Assembly (NCBI GenBank): GCA_003153775.1
Contig: PMBI01000050.1
Span: 191,325 to 255,324, forward strand
Direction: 5' to 3'
Length of the DNA: 64,000 nucleotides
DNA from: Syntrophaceae bacterium
GTDB lineage: Bacteria; Desulfobacterota; Syntrophia; Syntrophales; UBA2185
Made by a program: the position numbers and the translations under genes. Numbering within the stretch: the stretch's first letter is position 1; each line of letters opens with the position of its first letter. This document shows, in pieces, positions 46,359-55,600 of the stretch. The notes beneath the pieces were generated by a model. That model saw only the letters and a program-made list of their open reading frames with translations, made no database searches and was not told where the DNA came from.

Positions 46359-46376
46359 CTATCAAAATCGTGATAG
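46359..46376. promoter_or_regulatory. Palindrome upstream of the nuclease-like gene
   Basis: CTATCA AAATCG TGATAG, a 6-bp inverted repeat with 6-nt spacer, in AT-rich sequence 73 bp before the ORF. It could be an operator; no promoter boxes of good quality were identified around it. Confidence 0.3.
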
Positions 46377-46448
46377 CGAAAATCTATAGGCATGTGATAT
46401 TAAAAAAATCCCATGTCCCTTAAACAGCCCTGAAAATAAAATGAGTTG

Positions 46449-48362
46449 ATGCTGTTGATGACAAAGAAAAAATCCAGAAAAAGTAAGACAAAAACAAAAT
46501 CAACGAAATTTTTTGGCGGGGATTCAGTTCCATCAAATCTTCCTAGAAATTCCAAAATAATGATTTTAGAATACTATCAGAAAGCCTTTGCTCTTTTTCA
46601 TAATGAATATTGTAATCGTCCAGATTATTTTCGGGGTCCTCATCCCATACGAAATAGATATTGGCAATTTATGCGAGAAGGTACTTATGATCTTTATCAA
46701 GCCCGTCAACTTCTGGGTCAATATTTGTCAGTATTAGAAAGGGAAATGTCGGAAATAATCCAGAAGCACTCCTTGGCATATTGGTTACACATTTATAGAA
46801 GATTATTTCCCGGAACAGCTGGGAGAGATGAGCAGCCCGGTACTATAATGCTTACAAGAGCCGTGCTCGAAGCTGCAATTCAGAAGTACGCGAAGTTTGC
46901 TTTATGCGACGGAATTGCTTTAAGTAAAGATGTCCGTATGGAAGATATCTTGTGCGGCTTGTTGATGGCACCCGAGTTTGAAATGGAAAGAGAACTTATT
47001 ATGGAGGGTCCCAATCAACTTGTGCTTACAAATTTCTCCACGGATGAGTTTATAGAGTTTTATCAGGTTGAGAAGCTTGCTTATGAAGTATGGAGAGCCG
47101 CGGCAATGTTGAGATCTATTGGCAAAGGTGCAAAGTTCGTAATTGAAAACAGTTCAACTCGATTTGACGACGAAAGGTCTGAGGAACTCAATTTTTTGAT
47201 AGTCTCGCATGATGAAAGGTTGTCAGGCGCATTTTCTGTTTCAGCAAGTGGAACGGTATTTGAGAGCATTGGAGAGGATACGACTGGATGTATTTTCATA
47301 CCCGTCTACAATGCTGGAGCTATAAATATAGACCGTCTTCGAGAGGGGATCGGAGAATTTTGTGGAATGACTTTCGCTGAGGGATTTGTACCAAACTTTA
47401 TTTGGTTGCCTCACAACCTAAGAAATTTTCGAAGGGTGCATTTACCGTTAGCAGATAGTTTTCGTAAGAAGCATGGTGTCAACTTTGATGCTGTATTGTC
47501 TGTAATAGTGGGTATGTGTGATTATGTATTTTACCGGTGGATTGCAAGTAAGGGATTAAGGATGATACACTTTTGGCAACGTGGATATGAAGGTCCAGAA
47601 AGAAGAAGAACCATCAGCGAAGTAATTAGAAACAATATTCCTGCGGTGGCAAGGATTTTAGATATTCCAGTAGAGAAACTGCAGAGTATTGATTTTGATG
47701 CGGCTATTGATTTTTGGACGCTTGATACTGCATCTCAAAGCAAAATAGATTTGTCATACTCTGGACCTCATTCAATTTTTCTGCCCGCTGGGGGGAATCA
47801 CATATTTGTTGATTACGCATGGATGGTACGGCGACTATATGATTTGTTCTATGGAGTAAAAATTGACGATCAGAACTTCAAAGGAGAGGCTCTCGAATGC
47901 GTTATGCGAGAAGGTCCCTCAGTACTTCCGAGTGGTCCCTGCCTATCTCTTCCTGGGGAAAAACGGCAAATAGATTATGCCTATGCCAAGGGCGAGTTTC
48001 TCATCATAGCAGAATGCAAAGCTGTCGCGAGGTCAATCGGCTACGATAGAGGACATCCTTTAGCAATATCATATAGACGGGAGCAAGTTATTGAAAGATC
48101 ACTTCATGAAATTGATGGAAAGGCTCAATGGCTTGCGCAAAACCCAATAGGCAGAAACTATGATATTACAAAATTTAAGTATATTTTGCCTGTGGGTATA
48201 AGCCCTTTTGTCGAATTTATTCCAAGTCTTTCTTCTCGTTTCTGGATTTCGGAAAAGATACCGAGGGTTCTCACGCCCTCAGAATTCGAGGAATTGTGTA
48301 ACGATTCAGAAATAATTTTCATAACAGATAATATAGTAAGCATCTCCTGTCAAAGTCAATGA
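46449..48362 (+). CDS. Unknown protein with PD-(D/E)XK-like nuclease motif
   Basis: About 637 residues, family not recognised. A very basic Lys/Ser/Thr N-terminus (KKKSRKSKTKTKS) leads into a long, mainly helical part, then C-terminal residues about 475-535 show GEALECVM, KRQIDYAYAKGEF and IIAECKA. The spacing of E, ID and E-X-K fits a restriction-endonuclease-like fold. Base composition is visibly AT-richer than neighbours, suggesting transfer. It is monocistronic, next to a toxin-antitoxin segment, which makes a defence or mobile-element role possible (inference). Starts at 46446 (TTG), 46449 and 46458 are all possible. Confidence 0.6.
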   Translation: MLLMTKKKSRKSKTKTKSTKFFGGDSVPSNLPRNSKIMILEYYQKAFALFHNEYCNRPDYFRGPHPIRNRYWQFMREGTYDLYQARQLLGQYLSVLEREMSEIIQKHSLAYWLHIYRRLFPGTAGRDEQPGTIMLTRAVLEAAIQKYAKFALCDGIALSKDVRMEDILCGLLMAPEFEMERELIMEGPNQLVLTNFSTDEFIEFYQVEKLAYEVWRAAAMLRSIGKGAKFVIENSSTRFDDERSEELNFLIVSHDERLSGAFSVSASGTVFESIGEDTTGCIFIPVYNAGAINIDRLREGIGEFCGMTFAEGFVPNFIWLPHNLRNFRRVHLPLADSFRKKHGVNFDAVLSVIVGMCDYVFYRWIASKGLRMIHFWQRGYEGPERRRTISEVIRNNIPAVARILDIPVEKLQSIDFDAAIDFWTLDTASQSKIDLSYSGPHSIFLPAGGNHIFVDYAWMVRRLYDLFYGVKIDDQNFKGEALECVMREGPSVLPSGPCLSLPGEKRQIDYAYAKGEFLIIAECKAVARSIGYDRGHPLAISYRREQVIERSLHEIDGKAQWLAQNPIGRNYDITKFKYILPVGISPFVEFIPSLSSRFWISEKIPRVLTPSEFEELCNDSEIIFITDNIVSISCQSQ

Positions 48363-48490
48363 CTGTAATTATTATTTGTAAGTGAACAGTAGTAGGTATA
48401 AGAAATAATCACTTCACAATTATGCATCACTATCCCTGTCGTGAGAGATAAGAAATATGCGAAGGGCGGTACAGAAAGAGCGTCATGTAT

Positions 48491-50353
48491 TTATATCGTG
48501 AATAGCTCTTCCGCCATTTCAATGGGCGTCCTGTCTCCGACCTTTATCGCCTCGCACCTGGCCTTGACAGTAGAAAGAATGTTCAGCGCGAAGAATCTGG
48601 CAGCGGCGATCTTCCCGTTATAGAAGGCAACGTCCTTATTTTCGTGGATGAGCGCCCGCTGTTTTGGCTTCGATCCCTTTGCATCTTTATCCGTATAGAT
48701 GGTGTTCAGCTTTTCATTGGCAATCGTAGCCGCCTGCATCAGGAGCGATCCGACGGCGACGTCGCCAAAGAGTTCGAGATATGGAGACGCGTTAAGGACC
48801 GGGATCAGGAAGCTTGCACCTCTGCCCAGACGGTAGAAATGTGTAGTCAGGTCGGAGAAGGCCTTCAGGGCCTCTTCCAGGTAGTTACACGGCACGGTCA
48901 GATCTTCAAACCCCTTGCTCCTTGTTATGACGCTGTAAACTTCACTGTAGAGGCTCATCATAAACTCGCCTCTTCTCTGCGCGAGTTTTCTCCCGACAAG
49001 GTCAAGGGCCTGAACCGCGTTCGTTCCCTCATAGATGGTCGTGATCTTGCAGTCGCGCATGTACTGCTCCACGGGATATTCACTGCAGTAGCCGTAGCCG
49101 CCATATACGTCGATGGCCTTTGAACATACCAGCATGGCCTTGTCCGAGGAATAGGCCTTGCAGATCGGAATCAACAGTTCCGCCAATCCCTGCCATTTTG
49201 TCTTGTCTATCTTGGTTTCCGAGACATCCGCCATATCAACGCAGTAGGCCGTATAATAGAGCAGTACCCTTATCCCTTCCACATGGGCCTTCATCCAGAG
49301 AAGCGTTCGTTTGATATCGGGATGCTGGATGATGGGCACGGGTTTGGCATCGGGATTCTTCATATCCCATATGGCAACGCCCTGAATTCTTTCCTTGGCA
49401 TACGCCACGGCATGTTCGAAGGCCGCCGTTGCCACGCCGAGGGCCTGTATGCCGACCTCAAGGCGGGCGTCGTTCATCATCTCGAACATGATTGCCATGC
49501 CGGACCTCTCTTTTCCGAGGAGCTCGCCGATACATTTTCCGTCGTCACCGAAGTTGAGGGTACAGGTGGCGGAGCCTTTGATCCCCATCTTGTGCTCGAT
49601 GTTTCCCGTGCGCACGTCATTGAACTCGCCCATACTCCCGTCGTCGTTGACACGGTACTTGGGGACGATGAAGATGGAGATGCCCTTCGTTCCCGGCACA
49701 TCCCCTTCGATTCTCGCAAGAACGGGATGGACGATATTCGGGCAGAGGTCATGGTCTCCTCCGGAGATGAAGATCTTGGTCCCTGTGATGCTGAATCTTC
49801 CGTCGGGCAATCTTTTCGCCGTTGTCTTCAGTGCGCCAACGTCGGTTCCCGCTCCGGACTCGGTGAGACACATCGTTCCGCCCCACTCGCCGGCAAACAT
49901 CTTGTACATGTATTTGTTCTTCTGCTCCTCAGTGCCGTAATTCTCTATAAGGGAGGCGGCTCCGATTGTGAGGAGGGGATACATGAGGAGGGGGTAGTTT
50001 GCTGCCTGAAAAAGTTCAAAGCATGCGGTGGAAACACTTACCGGCATCCCCTGTCCACCCACCGCAGGGTCTTTCGCCGCGCACTGCCAGCCTGCTTCAA
50101 CGAACTTCTTGTATGCGGCATGGAAGCTCTTCGGCACGGAGACCTTTCCGTCCTTGAACGTGCATCCTTCCCTGTCGCCATCCACATACGTAGGCAGGAT
50201 CACGTCGACGGCCATTTTCTCCGCTTCCGTAAGCATCATGTCCACCAACTCTTTCGCATAATCCGCGTACTTACCTTTGAAGCTATCCTCTATGCCGAGC
50301 TGCTCATAAAGGACGAATTGCTGATCTCTGGTATTTACCAATAAGTTGCTCAT
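48491..50353 (-). CDS. Acyl-CoA dehydrogenase, long form with C-terminal extension
   Basis: 620-residue FAD enzyme oxidising an acyl-CoA to its enoyl-CoA. FAD/substrate motifs MCLTESGAGTDVGALKTTA and FISGGDHDL, and the catalytic glutamate in TIYEGTNAVQALDLVGRK, are intact. The extra N-terminal domain (FVLYEQLGIEDSF) and about 130-residue C-terminal domain match the DmdC/AidB-like long subgroup. The true substrate (fatty acyl, methylthiopropionyl or aromatic-ring-derived acyl) is unknown. A promoter with an overlapping palindrome lies upstream. Confidence 0.9.
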   Translation of the reverse strand: MSNLLVNTRDQQFVLYEQLGIEDSFKGKYADYAKELVDMMLTEAEKMAVDVILPTYVDGDREGCTFKDGKVSVPKSFHAAYKKFVEAGWQCAAKDPAVGGQGMPVSVSTACFELFQAANYPLLMYPLLTIGAASLIENYGTEEQKNKYMYKMFAGEWGGTMCLTESGAGTDVGALKTTAKRLPDGRFSITGTKIFISGGDHDLCPNIVHPVLARIEGDVPGTKGISIFIVPKYRVNDDGSMGEFNDVRTGNIEHKMGIKGSATCTLNFGDDGKCIGELLGKERSGMAIMFEMMNDARLEVGIQALGVATAAFEHAVAYAKERIQGVAIWDMKNPDAKPVPIIQHPDIKRTLLWMKAHVEGIRVLLYYTAYCVDMADVSETKIDKTKWQGLAELLIPICKAYSSDKAMLVCSKAIDVYGGYGYCSEYPVEQYMRDCKITTIYEGTNAVQALDLVGRKLAQRRGEFMMSLYSEVYSVITRSKGFEDLTVPCNYLEEALKAFSDLTTHFYRLGRGASFLIPVLNASPYLELFGDVAVGSLLMQAATIANEKLNTIYTDKDAKGSKPKQRALIHENKDVAFYNGKIAAARFFALNILSTVKARCEAIKVGDRTPIEMAEELFTI

Positions 50354-50445
50354 AAAGACCTCCTGAAAAACGGTGGATTAAAGACCCGGGAAATTTTGAA
50401 ACGCAAGGCCTGGATGAAGGCCGGTACTTTGCCAATATACGTCTG

Positions 50446-50490
50446 ACAGATTAAGTCTGTTTTTATACATAACAAGGGCGGGCTTTGCAA
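50446..50490 (-). promoter_or_regulatory. Acyl-CoA dehydrogenase promoter with operator-like palindrome
   Basis: Minus strand: TTGCAA (50490-50485), 17-bp spacer and TATAAA (50467-50462). The palindrome ACAGA-CTTAA-TCTGT (50446-50460) covers the predicted start site, a place where a TetR- or GntR-type fatty-acid regulator could bind. Confidence 0.5.
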
Positions 50491-50630
50491 GGATTCCTTT
50501 GGGAATAGTCAATTTCCCTGCGGTATTGATTTTTCGATTCTGACTGTTATTGAAAATTTATGCAATTTATGCAATTAAGATGATACAGAAAACTTTGCCG
50601 ACATTGCCTAAGATAGAGGAGAAGATTGAT

Positions 50631-51743
50631 ATGAAAAATCTACTGGAAAATATCGAAGAAATCCTGCTCATGGGTCCCGGCCCTTCCTGTGTGCCCCCGC
50701 AGGTCTACAAGGCCCTGAGCCGGAAGACCTTAGGACATCTGGACCCCTATTTCCTGAAGATCATGGATGAGCTTATGGAGATGCTCCGTAGGATTTTGAA
50801 TACGAAGAACAAGCTCACGATCCCGATATCGGGAACGGGTTCCGCGGGCATGGAGGCGTGCTTCGTAAATCTCGTGGAGCCGGGCGACAAGGTTCTCATC
50901 ATTACCAACGGCGTCTTCGGCATGCGGATGCAGGACGTGGCGGGCCGGCTCGGAGCCAAGGTCGACGCCCTCGAGTTCCCCTGGGGAACACCGGTTGTGC
51001 CGGAGGCAGTGGAAAAGAAGATCAAACAGGATTCGTACAAAATAATCGCCGTGGTCCATGCCGAGACCTCGACGGGCGTGATGAATCCGGTTGCTGAAAT
51101 CGGTGCGCTTCTCAAAGGCAGTGAAGCCATCTATCTGGTGGATACCGTTACCAGCCTGGGCGGCATAGAGGTCAGAATGGACGACTGGAACATCGACGCC
51201 CTTTACAGCGGCACACAGAAGTGCCTCTCCTGCCCTCCGGGACTTGCGCCCCTTTCATTTTCCGAAAAAGCAATGGCCAAGCTGAACGGACGGAAGACGA
51301 AGGTGCCCAACTGGTATCTCGATCTCACCATGATCGCCAACTATTGGGGGACGAACCGCGTTTACCATCATACTGCGCCTGTGAACATGATCTATGGTCT
51401 GTACGAGGCGCTGTACGTGATCTTCGAGGAGAAGCTGGAGAATGTGTTTAAGAGGCACATGGAAAGCCACCGCGCCCTGGTTGACGGGTTAAAGAATATG
51501 GGCCTGAAGATGCTGGTGGAGGAGCCTTACCGCCTGCCGATGCTGAATGCCGTAAGTGTGCCCGAAGGTGTGGATGAAAAAGCAGTGAGGCAGCGCCTGC
51601 GAAGCGAATTCAAGATCGAGATCGGCGCCGGACTGGGACCGCTCGCGGGGAAAATATGGCGCGTCGGGCTAATGGGGCACACGGCGAGAAGAGAAAACGT
51701 TGAGAGGTTCCTTGCGGCGTTGAAGAAGGTGCTGGGGAAATAA
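50631..51743 (+). CDS. Class V aminotransferase (alanine/serine-glyoxylate type)
   Basis: About 370 residues, PLP-dependent. The start LLENIEEILLMGPGPSCVPP, the GTGSAGMEACFVNLVEPGD stretch, VDTVTSLGG and the PLP lysine in YSGTQKCLSCPPGLAP identify the alanine/serine-glyoxylate aminotransferase group; phosphoserine-like or 2-aminoethylphosphonate activity cannot be excluded. The track starts at 50550, but ATG 50631 has AGAGGAGAAG upstream and gives the normal family N-terminus. It is divergent from the acyl-CoA dehydrogenase. Confidence 0.88.
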   Translation: MKNLLENIEEILLMGPGPSCVPPQVYKALSRKTLGHLDPYFLKIMDELMEMLRRILNTKNKLTIPISGTGSAGMEACFVNLVEPGDKVLIITNGVFGMRMQDVAGRLGAKVDALEFPWGTPVVPEAVEKKIKQDSYKIIAVVHAETSTGVMNPVAEIGALLKGSEAIYLVDTVTSLGGIEVRMDDWNIDALYSGTQKCLSCPPGLAPLSFSEKAMAKLNGRKTKVPNWYLDLTMIANYWGTNRVYHHTAPVNMIYGLYEALYVIFEEKLENVFKRHMESHRALVDGLKNMGLKMLVEEPYRLPMLNAVSVPEGVDEKAVRQRLRSEFKIEIGAGLGPLAGKIWRVGLMGHTARRENVERFLAALKKVLGK

Positions 51744-52053
51744 CTTTTAGAACGCCCCTCCTATGAAAGGGAGAACCTCCAGCATGGCACTCCTACGGAG
51801 GGACCTTGCTGTCATTTCGAGTGAAACGAGAAATCTTAATAATTATAATATTAACCTCTAAGATTCCTCACATGCGTTCGGAATGACGAATTCTAAAATC
51901 CCCCTCAATCCCCCTTTACGAAAGGGGGAGCAATTAAGATGATGTCTGGATTCCCGCCTGCGCGGGAATGACGTGGACAGGATTCTCTCTCCCTGTGCCA
52001 GTCCGTTATTGACAACCTTTGTTTGCCTGCATTATTTCGATCAGGAACTAAGT
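51744..52053. repeat. Repeat-rich intergenic region (REP/MITE-like elements)
   Basis: 51811-51887 is an inverted-repeat unit GTCATTTCGAGTGAAACG ... GTTCGGAATGAC with internal GAGAAATCTTA/TAAGATT. Next comes a CCCCCTTT/AAAGGGGG hairpin (about 51909-51930), then a half unit TGGATTCCCGCCTGCGCGGGAATGAC (about 51946-51972). No gene is seen. Confidence 0.8.
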
Positions 52054-52344
52054 TCAGCGCGCTGCCCCGGCAGCGGCCCTCTTGCGTCCGTTCTTCTTGA
52101 CGTCCTTGAAAGGCGCCTTACCGCGGGAAGGGCGCAGCTCTTTTTCCGAAAGGTCTTCTTCGAGAGGTACTTCTTCCCCGACTTCAAGGACCCGCATCAT
52201 GGGTTCCTCGTCTTCATAATCGCCGAGGTCCGAGATCGTATCATCGAGGTCCCTGTCGCCGTATCTATCCCTCCCGCTTTCAAATTCCCTCGTAATGTCG
52301 GTGAGAAATGTGTCAAGCGGTTTCACTCTTTCGTAATATGCCAT
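52054..52344 (-). CDS. Small charged protein of unknown function
   Basis: 96-residue protein with a strong AAGGAGGAGAAA ribosome-binding site, so probably real. It starts MAYYERVKPLDTFLTDITRE, has a central very acidic part (DLDDTISDLGDYEDEEP) and a basic tail (KKNGRKRAAAGAAR). No family recognised; no membrane segment or cysteine. It is divergent from the giant AAA+/VWA gene with a 272-bp shared control region, so a functional link is possible but not shown. Confidence 0.6.
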   Translation of the reverse strand: MAYYERVKPLDTFLTDITREFESGRDRYGDRDLDDTISDLGDYEDEEPMMRVLEVGEEVPLEEDLSEKELRPSRGKAPFKDVKKNGRKRAAAGAAR

Positions 52345-52528
52345 TTTCTCCTCCTTGGTATTTTCGAATTACAGCTAAAATCTAAGTCGGATAAGAAATT
52401 TCATCCATCATAAAATTCATAAAATCCAGTCGTGAAAAACCTGAATTTGAGATCAGGGAATGGATGAGATGAGGGGCTTATTTAAGCAGTTTATCCGGCC
52501 TCTCTTCCTACGGCGCCATTCTTACCCA

Positions 52529-52558
52529 TTGACACACCCACCCGTTATCTCTTATGCT
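52529..52558 (+). promoter_or_regulatory. Promoter of the giant VWA/AAA+ gene
   Basis: TTGACA (52529-52534), 18-bp spacer, TATGCT (52553-52558). The -10 box overlaps the track's proposed ATG at 52554, so translation more likely starts at ATG 52617. Confidence 0.6.
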
Positions 52559-52616
52559 CCTTGTCCGGACTCTCTTGCGCAGGAAGAGACAACTCTTTTT
52601 GAAGGCAACTACAGTT

Positions 52617-55600
52617 ATGCGGGGAAAAGCAGAAACAGAAGAAGGCCGTTTGCGGGCGGAGTGTATAGAGGAGCTCGTCCGCAGGAAGGGGCTGGACGAG
52701 GGGGAAGCGCTGGTAATCGACGAACGCCTGCTCGCGCTGATGCAGGTTATCTCTACGGGATTAGGAGATGATATTCATCTTAAGATTAGCCCCGGCGGCA
52801 ATTGGAGATATAACAGACAGACAAACGAAATTATATTCCCTGTAGGATTGTTGTTGTCCTCTTCCGTGGAAGAGGTGGTCGCCTTCTGCGCTCACGAGGC
52901 GGGGCACAGGCAAATATCCCGGCGAAGCTTGAGAAAAGCGGTATTCAAGACATTCTCCGCGAAGGAATCCACGAGGCTTCTCTTGAATGCCTTCGAAGAC
53001 AGCCGTGTGGATAACTGGCTGATAAGCATTTTCAAGGGGATCAAACACTACCTGGACATTGCCTACGACGAAATGCTCCCCCGGAATCTATCCAGGTCGT
53101 CGTACGTCGATCATCTGAAGGGTGAAATCTCTGAGAGGGCGAGCACATCCTGCCATCCATATCTCCTCTATCCGCACCTCGAATACCTGCTGGGCATGCG
53201 CTATTACTGGCTCTATGGCCGTCTTCCTTCCCGGATGATGAATCCGGAAGTCGGCGCTGCCCTGGCGCGGACACACGGGGATTTTGCCGCGATCTTCAAT
53301 CACTATCCTCCCGGGCGGGTCTCGGAAAAAGAAAAGCTGAGGTTTGCGGAGGAGACGGCCCTGATGGTGAGGGACAAAATCCTTCCGGAGTATGAAGACC
53401 TCGTCCGGATCGCAATCGCCAAACTCGCAGAGGCCATAAAAGACGGCCAGCTCCAGGTTAAGGATAGAAAATGCGCTCCCGAGGATTTGAGCCCGGATGA
53501 GATCGAGGAAGAGGCGAGAAAATTATTAGAGTTCAAAGCCAGGGAAATGGCGGACAAGTTATCCCCCAAGACGGAAAAGCACCCCAGTAAGACAGAGGAA
53601 TACAGAAGGGAAACCCCTGAAGAAACGCATGCGCGCTTGGCAGGCGGGAAATCCGCCGCGGAAAGAACAGCGCCGCTGCCCGCAGAGACTCTCCGCGACC
53701 TCATCAAGAAGCAGCGAAGGATAAACCGCGAACAGGAGGCAAAGATCGGCGAGTACGAGCGGGTATACAGGGTGATATCGAACCAGGTCCAGGCCTTAAG
53801 CGGAGTTTTGGAAAATCACTTCGCGAAAAATAAAAGGCCTTCCTTCAAGGGCTATTTCCCTTCCGGCCAGAAGCCGGATCTGCGGAGGGCCATGGAGCTT
53901 TCCCGGAAATTGGGCGAGGGTATCCCCGTGCAGGATAAGGATCTCAAGGTCTTTCTGAAGAGGAGACTCCCGACACAGAGGGACCACAAGATAATCCTCG
54001 CTCTCGATGAATCGGGTTCCATGGATGAGCCCAAGAGGACGTCCGCGCTCGCAGGGCTTCTCGTCTTTATGGAGGCTCTCGATCATATCGGCATCGATTA
54101 CGGGGTAATCGGATTTTCCGACAGCCCTATAATGCACAAAGAGTTGGGCGTGAAGCTGGATAATGCAGGCCGGCGGGTATTGTTTGATGAGGTCTCCCTG
54201 TGCATACCGGGAGGCTCCACCGCCGATGCGGATGCGCTCCAGTTAGCGACAAATATATTAAAGGATCAACCCGAGGATTCATCGAGGTGGATCATCATGG
54301 TAACGGATGGAGAAGGAAACGTGAACACAACCGGTAAGACGTTTGTCGAGCTCCAGAAGGAGGCACTCGACAAAAAGATAGAAGTGCTCGGTGTAGGTCT
54401 GGGCGAAGAGGTGACGGAGGTCATAAAGAGATACGCAAGCGGCATGCAGATTGACAACGTGGAAGAGCTGCCGTCGGTGCTCTCCGGCATACTGGAGGAA
54501 AAACTTGTTACGCAGGATGCATACTGGGACAGTTTTCTCACGCCCCGGCATGAGGCCCGCATTGACAGAGAACAACCGGAGGCATCGCTGCCGCAGGATT
54601 TATCGGAGCTCCTGGCGTCTCTCTATCTTTATCTGAAAGAGAACATTCCCGCTTTCAATGTCAGGCATCTGAAGAGGGCATCGGAGCTCCTGGGATTTTT
54701 GCTGAACCGCGGTTATCCGGGAAAAGAAGCGTTCGGAAGGAGCCTGAAATACGCCTTTATAGATACCCAGGAACAATCCCAGAGGGTGAGAGAGCTTATC
54801 CTCGAAAGGATTGAGGAGATGAGGAAGATATTTCCGGACATCACCCGGGAGGATCTGCCCCAGGAATTTCACTCGGCGTCATCACAGGTGGATGTCCCTG
54901 TGTCTGCGATCCCTCACGACCTGGTCTCTGTCCTGGATATTTTGATGAAGAATAATACTCATCCTCAGATCGAGAAGGCCCTCTCGTTGTTGAAAGAGCT
55001 CGTCGATTCTTCTGACATGGCTTTCGTGAACATACCCGGACTGGAAGCGGGTTTCCGGGTCATTGATGATGAACTTCTGAAAGGGATAACGATAGAGGAA
55101 CTGGAGAAAAAGGCAGAGGACAAGAGCTGGGCTGTCCGCCAGCCCGCAGCCTTAGCCCTGGGCCGGGTTTATCTCGCACTGATCAAACTGGGAAAAGATT
55201 GTGACTTGAGTCCGCTCGAAGAAATGCTGAAGGATGAAGATCCGTCCGTCTGCCGCGCCGCCGCCCAGGCTTTAAGCCGTATCTGGTATCATTATTACGG
55301 CAAGAGACATATAACGCTGGAGGCATTGGAGCGTAGACTTAAAGACGAGAACTGGGCCGCCCGCCAGGCTGCGGCAAGGGCTCTCGGAAAGATATATCCT
55401 CCCCTTATGGAACAGGGAATAAATGTGGACATCGGCAAGCTGGAAGAAGGGTTGTGGAATAAGAATTGGTTTGTACGTCAGGCCGAGGCTGAGGCATTGG
55501 GAGAAACCTACCGCGCTCTTATCAGGAAGGGAGTAGAGATCAACCTCGAGGGATTAGAAGAAAGATTGAAAGATAAAAATGTATTGACCCGTCAAACCGC

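Larger units (their letters stand above)
46115..46448. other. Intergenic stretch between the Ig-like gene and the nuclease-like gene
   Basis: 334 bp with no intact gene. It holds the deformylase-gene fragment (46190-46308) and the palindrome CTATCA/TGATAG (46359-46376), both listed separately. The rest is AT-rich. Confidence 0.6.
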
